In this document: positions 54,770 to 64,000 of the stretch, in pieces | Layout: each line of letters opens with the position of its first letter | Numbering within the stretch: position 1 is the stretch's first letter | NCBI GenBank assembly: GCA_002786025.1 | Contig: NHNW01000060.1 | Span: forward strand, 175,575-239,574 | Source of the DNA: Zasmidium citrigriseum | Taxonomy: Eukaryota; Ascomycota; Dothideomycetes; Mycosphaerellales; Mycosphaerellaceae | DNA length: 64,000 nucleotides | Direction: 5' to 3' | The notes under the pieces: generated by a model | Database searches by the model: none | What the model was told of the DNA's origin: nothing | What the model saw: only the letters and a program-made list of their open reading frames with translations | Translations under genes and position numbers: made by a program

Positions 54770-57700
54770 TTAAACTCTACTATCCCTACGGCTATATAAG
54801 GAGCTTCGACGACCCCGATAGGCCCTCGAATCTTAGTAGTATCGTAATAACGACTTACTAGTATAAGCTATTCGAGCGATAACCCTAAAGACGTAAGAAG
54901 CCTTACGTACGGATAGATAGGGTTAACCTATTAGGAAGACTTAGTACTAGTAGACGAGTAATCTAGATACCTAGCTCTATAGGAGGATTATACCTCTATC
55001 TCGAGGATTCTACTATCGACGACACTTTCGCTAATATAGTAGCTAACGACCTCGAGTCCTAGACTTAGACCGTAGATAGTCCCTAGAACTAGACCTAAAA
55101 CTAGACTTAAGTAGATCTCGACCCGATATAGATATTAGCCTATATCTTAGAACTCGATAAGTCTATTAAGCGCCTCGAATAGCGATTCGCTACGGACCTT
55201 ACCTCCCCGATTATACTAAAGGACGGCGAGGCTTTAGACTATAGCCTATATTAAGGTAGCTAGACGAGACCTTACGACGATAATACTAGTTTTACCTTTA
55301 CTATTCCCCGTATCCCTAGTAGCGATAACGAGCTAGCTAGAGGCTACGAGCGAGATTAGTTTCGAGTACGTTCTAGAGAAGAGCTAAAAGCGTTAGTCGA
55401 GGTATACCTAGAGTACTAGTATAATATACTAGAGAATACTAAATAAATACTTATAGAGAACTATAAGCGAGCTACCTCCTATATAATAGCGTATCTTCGC
55501 GCTAAACGTAAGGTATACTAATATAAGTTATAGGTATACGAAAAGAAGTAGGACTATAATTAAGCTAGGTAGAACCTCGAGGTATCGCTAGCTAAGATTA
55601 TAGACCTTCGGGAGAAGCGTAACGACGTTAAGTCTAAGTTAGCTAAGGAACATAAGATACTCTTAGACTCGGAGGTATAGGTAGTAGTCCTTATTAATAT
55701 AATTCGTAAGAATAGGCTAGGGTACCTCTTCGATAACTTAGGTAAGGAAGATAGTATACTAAAGACGCCTAGTAAGGGTCTCTCCTTTAAAGAATACCTT
55801 TAGCGAACTACTATAGTAATAGAACCTCGTAAGACGGCGAGGGATACCGCCCGCTAGAATAAGTAGCGCCGCTTTATAAGTATCGTAGGAGATAGCGATA
55901 ATAAAGAGCGGCCTATTTAGATCTATACTAAGTAATAACCTATCCCCCTACGATAGCTAGGTTATACTAGACCTCGGGTCGCTAACTTACGAGCTACTTC
56001 GATCGTACTATCTCGTAAGACTCTAGTCGAGCTAGAGCTAGAGGAAGATAAAGACGGATATATACGTATACCGCGCCCTTAGAAGAATCTAGTTACTAAG
56101 CCTTCTATCTTCTTAGGTAATAAGAAGGAAGACAAATTCTCCTTCTTATACTAGAAGGAATAGATAGAGCTATATATAGAGTACGAGCGTAGAACCGACT
56201 ATAAGAAGATAACTACGATATACTTAAATACGAAGGGCTTAGCGTTCGAGCGCCTCCGTCCCTACCGACCGTAGTTTAAGACGTACTACGACGTCCTTAA
56301 TTAGCTAGTAGAGTCCTATATAGATTATTATAAGAAGGAGCGTTATCGATTAGAATATAATAAGCTAGTCTAGGCGAAGAGCTAGCGGTTCGACGACTTC
56401 TTTACCGAGTTTAATAAGTACTTACTATACTTAGATCTTAAGCTAGACGAGGTTATACGGAACCTTAAGAAGAAGCTATAGCCGTATATATAGCGTCCCT
56501 TAGTAGGACACTAGTTTAGCGGCGTCGCTAATATAGTTCGGTAGTACCGCGAGAACGAGCTTAACCTAGAAGAGATACCCTATATAGAGAAGTAGACTCC
56601 TTAGGGTCGTAGCGGAGGAGGTAACGTAAACTAGGGTAGCTCGGGTAAGGAGAAGCGAGCTAAGAGACTTACTAATAACCTTAAGCGCGAGTATAACCTA
56701 AGTAAGATAATAAAGGATAGTAAGAGATTACTACCTATTACTACTAACGATTTAGGTAAGACGGACTACTATTACGTCTATAAGAAGTAAAGCTATACTA
56801 AGTATTAGTAAGCCTATAAGTTCTTCGTATACCGTAAGCCTAAGGGCGCTAACGTAAGTACTATTATAGTACCGCTAGAGATCGAATATAATCTAGAGGA
56901 TAACGCGGGAAACGGCGTTCCCCTTCGTTAAGACGTATAACGATAGGGGAAGCTTCTTAAGAAGAAGCTATAGCGTTAGGAAAGGATCCTCTAGATAAGA
57001 AGTAGTAAGTAGCTCGAGATAACGAGATTCTACTTATACGCGAATATCTATTACCCTTAGTATTAAACGCTATTTAACTCCCTTCTAGGAGCCCGTATCT
57101 AGTAGTATATAGTATAGCTAATAATAGACACCTAATTCGTTATATACTTAATAACGGATCTTAATCTTAGTTTATCGATACTCGCTTTATAAAGAAGTAC
57201 CTTAATAGATAGAAGCTCGCTAAGCCTATCCCCTTAACGATAGCTTAGCTAGATATACTAGCGAAGGTAGTAATAGAAGTCGCTACTATAACCCTCGATT
57301 TAAATAGGTACCGAGAAACGATACCTTATTTTATTACTAACCTTAAGTACGATATAATCCTAGGGATCCTATAGTTTAAAGACTACTAGCCTACCTTTAA
57401 CTATTAGACGGGTATATTATTATTCCGAGACAAGTACGCTAGATATTCCTAGTAGGTACCGACGTACGTACGATATTAAGACCGCTCCGATACTCGTAAG
57501 CCTCTAGCTCTAATATCTATCTTAGCGCTAAATATTATAGAGGTAGCTAAGTTCGACCTATCGTAGGAAGAAGGGTATTTAATATAGGAAATCCTAAGCG
57601 ACTATAAGGTTACTACTAAAGAAATTATCGATAAGTTATCGATACGGCTATACGTAATTATACTAGAAGACTTCTAGAAGTTTATAAAGGGTAAGCTACT

Positions 57701-60700
57701 AGCTAACCTTAATACTAACCTTCCGACTAAGTTCGCTAATTACGCCGATATCTTCGATTAAACTAAGGCGTAGGAACTACCTCCTTATAGAGAAGGAGTC
57801 GATATAGGTATTAAGTTTGTCCTAGGCGCTTAACTACTATTTAAGAGACCTTACCCGATAAGCTAAGATAAATTAGCGGTTGTTAAGAAGTACATCGATA
57901 AACTAATAGCTAAAGGATATATTCGACGATCGAATTTAAGTATAGTATTACCTATACTTATTATACGTAAGCCCGGTAGTAGGCTACGTATCTACGTTAA
58001 CTATCGCGCTATAAATACAATTATAGAAAAGAACTAATACCTACTACTATAAGTTCGAGAAATACTAGCGTATATAGTACGAGCTAAGGTATTCTTAGTA
58101 CTAGATATTATCGTAGCTTTTAATACTATACGTATTAAGGAAGGCTATAAGTAGAAGACCGCCTTTACTACGTAGTACGGATTATACGAATATCTCGTCG
58201 TCCCCTTTAGATTAAGTAGAGCGCTAGGAGCTTTCTAAGGGTTTATTAACACTACGCTTTAGAAGTACCTCGACGACTTCTATTCTAGCTACTTAGACGA
58301 CATTATTATCTATAGCGGTAACCGAGGGGACGATTAGGCAATAGCTAAGGTCGCTAACGTCTAATATATCCGAAAAGTCCTATAGTACCTTCGTAAAGCT
58401 AGCCTACTAGTTAATATTTATAAGAGCTAGTTCTTCGTCGACGAAGTTAAGTATCTCGGTATTATTATCTCCGCTACTAGACTACGTATAGATCTAGCTA
58501 AGGTTTAGACAATTTAAGACTAGAGTATACTATTATTAGTACGGGACGTACTTATATTCCTTAGACTAGCTAACTTTTATAGGCGTTTTATCTCCTCGTT
58601 CGTAGAGATCGCCTTACTATTAATAGACCTTACGAAAGGGAACGCTCTTAAGAAGAGAGCTCCGTTCTAGTAGACCGCTAAGTGCCGACGTATATTCGAA
58701 CTCCTTAAGAAAGCCTTTACCTAGGCGCTAGTACTCGTATACTATAACTATAATAAGCTATACGTCGTAGAGACTAACGTATTAGACTACGTAATAGGCG
58801 GCGTACTCTTATAGATCGGTAATAATAGAGACCTACACCTAGTAGCCTTCTACTTATATAAAATAAACCCGGCTAAATACAATTACGAGATTTACGATAA
58901 GGAACTAATAGCTATCGTACGTACCTTTAAGGAATAGCGACCGGAATTAATAAGTATCCCTTAACCGATAAGAGTACTATCCGACTACCGAGGTCTTTAG
59001 TATTTTATAACTACTAAGTAACTTAATAGACGCTAAGCTCGTTAGAGCGAGTTCTTATTAGCGTTCTAGTTCTAGGTAGAATACCGACCTAGTAAGCTAG
59101 GATAGAAGCCTAATAGTCTAACCTACCGCTATTAGGATATAGACGGTAAGGAAGATCTTAAATATCGGTTCTAAGCTATCTTGAAACCCTATAACCTATC
59201 TAATAATATCCGGTAAGGCCTTAAAGTCGTAGCTATAACGGTCGGTAGCGATACCTTATAGGCGTAATACCGTCTAGCCTATACCTTCCTTAAGGTTAAT
59301 AAAGCCTCTATTAAGGAAGAGATCGAATCGGCGTACGCTAATAACCTACTAGCCGCTACGATTAAGGCCGCTCTTAAAGAACGATATATATAGTTACCTC
59401 TAAAGGTTAATACCGCTAACTTATCTATATCTAACTATACGCTACGTAGCGGGATTATTTTAGTCTATAGAAAGACCTACGTACCTAACTACCGCGATAG
59501 CGTCCTATAGCGAGAGCTAATAGAATTTATATATAATACGCCTATTATAGGATACCTAGGTTACGAGAAGACCTACGACCTCCTTACGAGATACTACTAC
59601 TAGCTAGGAATACGTACCGATATAGCCGAGTACGTAAAGAGCTACTATATCTACGTCCGTATTAAGCCCTTCTATAACGGGTACTAGGGTAGTCTTTAAT
59701 AACTACCCTTACTAGACGTAGTATATAGCGAGGTTACGATTAACTATATAGTCGATCTACCTAATAGCTATAGTTACGAAGGCGTCTAGTATAATAATAT
59801 CTTAACGCTAATATACTACTTATCTAAGATACGATATCTAATACCGGTTACTAACCTAGAGCTAGAGACTACGGTAGAAGCGATCTACTACTACGTCTAG
59901 AAAGGTACTAGCCTTTTTAACGTTATCTACTTAGATAGAGGCTCGTAATTTATTAGCCGCTTCTTTAAGACGTTAATATAACGCCTAGGTATTCGTTAGA
60001 AAATGTCTATAGCTTTCTACCTATAGATAGACGGCTAGTCGGAGAATACTAATAAGGTAATAGAGTAATACCTTCGTACGTATATTAACTATATATAGGA
60101 CGACTAGGTAAATTAGCTCCCCTCGTATAAGTTCGCGCTTAATAACGCGCTATTAATATTAGGCATTTCCGCCTTTATAGCTACGACTAGACGAAATCCT
60201 CGTATAATACCTAAGGTACTAATACTAAGTCCCGTATAGACTAACGGATCGCTTCTAGCCGTATAGTAGTTTTCGAAGAAGTAAGCTAACGACTTTATTA
60301 ACTATATAGAGTAGATTACGGAATTCTATAAGACTTAACTATTATAGGTATAGGCGTAGAACGCTAATACCGATAAGAAGCGATAACTAGCGCGTTAGTA
60401 CTATATTAGAGATAAGGTTTAGTTAGATACGAGGAATATTCGAACCCGACGACCCTATAAGAAACTTAATTACAAGAATATAGGCCCCTTTACTATCGTA
60501 CGGTAGACCTCTCTAGATATATATAAGCTTAAGCTCCCTAATACCCTACGTATATACCCCCGAATTTATACGAACCTCCTTCGCTCTACGCCGCCGCCGA
60601 AACTAGGATAAGCTAACGTCGAGCTACCGCCTATCGAGAGTACGGAAGGAGATAAGGAATAGACAATTAAAGAGGTAGTCGCTAGTAAGTAGACCGGTAG

Positions 60701-61289
60701 AGCGAAGAAGAATATTAAGTATACTATTCGCTAGATAGGCGGCGCTCTAACCGACGAACCCTATATTAACTTAAAAGGTATAGCCGATAATCTTATTATA
60801 GACTTTTATTATAAGAATAAGTAGGTAGATAGTCCTCCGCTAGGGTAGTTAGCCCCTCTAGAATAGATACCCTTCGAGTTAGTTACTAGCGCTAGTACTA
60901 CTAGCTCTAATAAAGCTACGGCCTCTTAAGGAGCCGCTTACCTAGAAGGTATAGTAGTAGATACTAGGCGCCGACTACTAGCTCCTAAGGTAGGCTCTCG
61001 ATATAGCTTACGAAAGCGATAAACGGATATAGGGTCGCGTTATTAAGGCTAGCTTAACTAGATATATATATACCCCTTAGAGACTAGCTCGCCGAAGTAG
61101 TTACGTCGCTTAATCTAATATATAGACGTTAGGTTACGTAGTACGTTAGCTTACTAGCTACCTACTCGTCCCCTACTTAGCTCGCGGCTATAGATTTCTA
61201 TAAACGACGACTAATTAATTAATAGATATAACGAATAATAGATATAGATATAAGTTAGCTCTAGACGTCTTACTAGCGCTACGACGGTT

Positions 61290-61303
61290 TAGAGGAGGGG
61301 TAG
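61290..61303 (+). other. Polypurine tract of element C
   Basis: TAGAGGAGGGGTAG directly before the 3' LTR, the usual plus-strand primer site of LTR retrotransposons. A similar purine run precedes the presumed 3' LTR of element D on the other strand. Confidence 0.7.
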
Positions 61304-61496
61304 TATTATAGACTACCTAGTAACTCGCTTTAAGTTACGTACGCCCGCGACGTCTTAGCGTACGTTATTACTTAGACGCGTATAAAGCGCGTGTTTCCTT
61401 TAGATTCCTTTCGCTCTTCGTAGAGTTTATTACAACCTTTAGTAACGATACCTTTCGTACCTTCCGTCTAGTCTTATAGAGCTACTATCCGTATTA
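61304..61496 (+). repeat. 3' LTR of element C (193 bp)
   Basis: Begins TATTATAGAC and ends TCCGTATTA. It differs from the left LTR in three places by a whole CG/TA dinucleotide and at a few single C/T or G/A positions. Confidence 0.9.
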
Positions 61497-64000
61497 CTAG
61501 GCTACGTATAAGTATCTATAGGAACTAGATAAGGAGGTAGAATTAGGTATTCCTCTCGAGGAGAGTACTTACTACGAAGAAGCGGAAGAGATCTTATAAG
61601 GGATAAGCGTAATAGAATAGTAGGCGAAAGCTAAAAGGGAGTAAGTAGTTATAATTAGAAGTAGATTCTCTATATAGGGAGGATAGATAGGAAGATATAT
61701 AAAGGTAGGTAATTAACTTCTAAACTAGACAACTTGCCGACTTATCGAATACGATAGTAAGTTACCTACGCTACCTACTAGAACGAAGAAGGGAAGAATT
61801 AATAAAGAATATAACCTCTCTACGGTAAAGTAGATATATACTCTTATTCTAAGCCTATAGGTAATTATAAAGCTAGGAGTAGGCAAGAAGTATTACTTTA
61901 GAGGATTAATTAATAAGGGAAGTAAGGTATATTTAATAAGTTAAATAGTATTAAGAAATATAGGATTACCTATATAGCCTATATTAAATATAACTATATA
62001 AGGGCTCGGAGGGATTATAGTTTTTAAGGGAGTAAGTAAGAATATCTTAGTAGATATTTTTAGAGTTATATACTATATAGATTTCTTTATTACGGATTAA
62101 CCTAGAATACCTTTAATCCTTAGGAGGCTATAGACTATAAAGACTCGACTTCTCGCGAAGAATTATAATAATAGAAGCTAGGAGGGAACTATTACGAATA
62201 AGAATAGCAAGACTATAACCTTCTTAGCTAGAAATAATCGAATAGTATACTAAACGATAGAAGAAGTACTCGAGAAGACTAGTAGTAGGAACTTTACTAG
62301 TATAAGGATTAGAAGGGGATATATAGCTAAATTTATTAGGCCTTCTATCTACCTAGATATTATATAGAAGGTAGAAGGGGTTCCGAGAGTTTATAAAGAT
62401 AAAGAGATCGTTACCGGATATATAGTTAAGCTAGATCTAGAGGATAAGGAAGATAATAGGGTTTATTAGCCTATAGGCTAGGAAATCCCTAGAGGTAAGT
62501 TTACTAAGGCAAATTAATATTACGCGTTCCTATTAGCTTTAGAGGATCGTATTCTTAGCTAGGATCGTTAACTAAGTACAATTTATAGGTAGGAACTTAT
62601 TAATAATATTATAAATACTAAGAAGCGTAAGAAAGGATAGTTATTACCTAGATTCCTAGGAGTGTATTTACTATTTAGACTAGATTTTCTCGGAGCCTTT
62701 ACTCTCTATAAAAGGAAGGCTAATAAGATACGACCTATCGATACGGATATATCTATAACGAAGAGCTATTCGCTATAGGTAAATATTTATTAGAAGAAGG
62801 AGATATTAGTAAAGGAAGCGAAGTTACTAGAGGGAACTAGGCTATTTAATAGGAAGTATCTAATTAAGAAGTTCTCGGAAATTACGCGGGGAAGTAGGTT
62901 AACTAAGTAGAGGCTAAAAGATCTAAAGTTTAGGATAGATCTAAAGGAGAGAGAGTAGAAGTTATTTATAGAGATACTCTATAATAGGGAGAAGGTTCTC
63001 GTATAGGACTTTACTTATATTAGGAGAGTAAAATCGGAAGTTGCTCGACCTTAGCTAATTACTACTATCCTATATAAACTATAGTAGTATCCTAGATTTA
63101 AACTATATCCGAGTTTAAAGGTAATTATTAAAGAGATATTACGCTAAAGGCTAAAGAATAGAGTAATTAAGCTATATTACGGAGCTTACTAAAATCTATA
63201 GTTTCTTATAAAGAAGAATGTAAATAAGAAGAAGGTTATAGATCTAAAGAAGAAGAAGTAGCCCTAGGATAACTACTAGCTTATTAATATAGTAACTAAG
63301 ATTAATCGAGTTACTATACGGGATAGATATTTACCGCCTAAGACTAATAGATTCTTTAAGGATTTTACTAGATATAGAGTTTTCACCCTTACTAATCTAT
63401 TCTTAGGGTATAATTAGTTTAGCCTATATATCTACTATAGGGATTTAACTAGATTCTCTATACCTCTTAGAATATATAGGATAATAACGCTTCCTTAGGG
63501 AGTAATAAATTCTATAGGCTAGTACTATAGGATTATAGATATAGTTCTTCTTAATTATATTTCTTATCGATATAAGCTATTCGTAGATAATATCCCTATT
63601 AAAGGGCTAAAGATAGACTATAAGGGTAAGGAAATTAAACCTAGAATATAGAGGTTTATTATTAAATACATTATATAGATAGATAAAGTATTAGTAGATA
63701 TAGAGAGAGTAGGGCTAATAATTAATAGGGGGAAAACTTACTTCCTCGTAATAGAGATAGATATTATAGGATATATTATAAATTAGGAAGGAAGGAAGCC
63801 GAATCCCTATTAGGTAGAGAAGATCCTTAAGTAGCTAGAGCTAAAGAATATCTTAGAAGTAAGAGGTTTTATAGGAGTATACACCTACTTTAGATTCTTT
63901 ATTAAGAAGTTTACTATTAAGGCGAATCCTCTCTTTAAGTTAATAAGGAAGAATATAATATTCCTATAGGGAAAGGATTAGAAGAAGGCGAAGAATATAC
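61497..64000 (+). mobile_element. Ty3/gypsy element B, copy 2 (B2), right part, continues past the window
   Basis: Resumes the B sequence at the second CTAGG and aligns with B1 49,245-51,085, then goes on through the RT region that B1 lacks: INIVTKINRVTIRDRYLPPK near 63,280-63,340 and FVDNIPIKGLKIDYKG near 63,580 at the YxDD position. The window ends within pol, so RNase H, integrase and the 3' LTR are outside. Confidence 0.75.

Larger units (their letters stand above)
54577..61496 (+). mobile_element. Complete Ty3/gypsy LTR retrotransposon C (6,920 bp), RIP-mutated
   Basis: Bounded by two 193-bp LTRs and a perfect 5-bp duplication CTAGG. Internal order: coiled-coil plus gag region (about 55,250-56,700); CX2CX4H zinc-knuckle-like remnant near 56,765-56,800; protease end YDIILGIL-FKD near 57,350; RT at about 57,960-58,320 (VNYRA-N, AKVFLVLDII, YLDDIIIYSG); RNase H at about 58,870-58,945 (YNYEIYDKELIAIVRTF); integrase zinc region at about 59,540-59,610 (YLGYEKTYDLLTR); integrase core to about 60,080 (IDG-SENTNKVIE-YLR); and a chromodomain-like end at about 60,718-60,812 (IGGALTDEPYINLKGIADNL). 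RT before IN fixes it as Ty3/gypsy; the last motif suggests a chromovirus. All frames are broken by TAA/TAG. Confidence 0.88.
38086..64000. repeat. RIP-saturated, nested LTR-retrotransposon block
   Basis: From about 38,086 CpA and TpG nearly vanish on both strands while TpA, CpG, CpC and GpG remain. ATG and TGA are therefore almost absent, TAA/TAG are everywhere, and no gene can be called. This is the footprint of repeat-induced point mutation (C to T in CpA). Reading TAA/TAG as former Gln/Trp, and TAY as former Cys/His, reveals Ty3/gypsy proteins in several frames. At least four elements are nested and continue past the window end. Confidence 0.9.

Noticed and set aside
1..64000. tRNA or rRNA genes
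   Set aside because: No cloverleaf with A and B box consensus and no rRNA core sequence was recognised by eye on either strand. A tRNAscan run would be decisive.
38086..64000. Centromere or telomere interpretation of the AT-shifted block
   Set aside because: No telomeric TTAGGG repeats are present, and the block can be explained by nested retrotransposons. A centromeric location cannot be tested from sequence alone.

Overview
The window is filamentous-ascomycete nuclear DNA (Pezizomycotina; gene content suggests a Dothideomycete, but this is an inference). The evidence is short introns of about 44-60 bp with fungal GT..CTRAY..AG signals, fungal-type genes (Crh-type GH16 wall enzyme, DUF3176 membrane protein, Ayg1-type hydrolase, hexokinase starting MVGLGPRR) and a transposon block mutated by repeat-induced point mutation (RIP). 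I read 19 protein-coding genes in positions 1-37,400 and a block of RIP-mutated, nested LTR retrotransposons from about 38,086 to the end.

Left part (1-17.6 kb): a nine-exon SR/RGG RNA-binding protein of the Gbp2/Hrb1 family; a mitochondrial carrier; a NYN-domain putative RNase; a tandem array of three lysine-rich proteins sharing the N-terminal tag MAKLKPER-P-R-S-R, with two extra decayed duplicated blocks between them; NAD-glutamate dehydrogenase (GDH2); and a Crh-type chitin-glucan transglycosylase. Middle (18-25 kb): a BUB1-type kinase that also carries two KEN boxes, a Ypr011c/SLC25-type carrier, then a gene-poor 1.5 kb. Right genic part (25.5-37.4 kb): a DUF3176 membrane protein; the divergent pair ERV1/HEM4; a short conserved fungal protein divergent from a small I9-like protein; an Ayg1-type hydrolase divergent from a DUF6314 protein; an F-box/LRR-like protein; and hexokinase.

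The last 26 kb has almost no CpA or TpG on either strand, so ATG and TGA are almost absent while TAA and TAG are everywhere. Coding remnants can still be read if TAA/TAG are taken as former Gln/Trp codons and TAY as former Cys/His codons. This shows nested Ty3/gypsy elements: a minus-strand chromovirus (RT, RNase H, integrase, chromodomain), interrupted by a plus-strand element B1, interrupted by a second copy B2, interrupted by a structurally complete element C with 193-bp LTRs and a perfect 5-bp target duplication (CTAGG). The right ends of the outer elements lie outside the window. The main items of interest are the lysine-rich tandem family, the Mad3/Bub1-hybrid kinase, the 8-nt microexon and GC-AG introns, the ERV1/HEM4 shared promoter, and the mutational signature of the RIP block (CG to TA replaced as a unit, residual CpA mostly in CAA).

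All exon structures are read by eye from splice signals, reading frame and family conservation, without transcript data.
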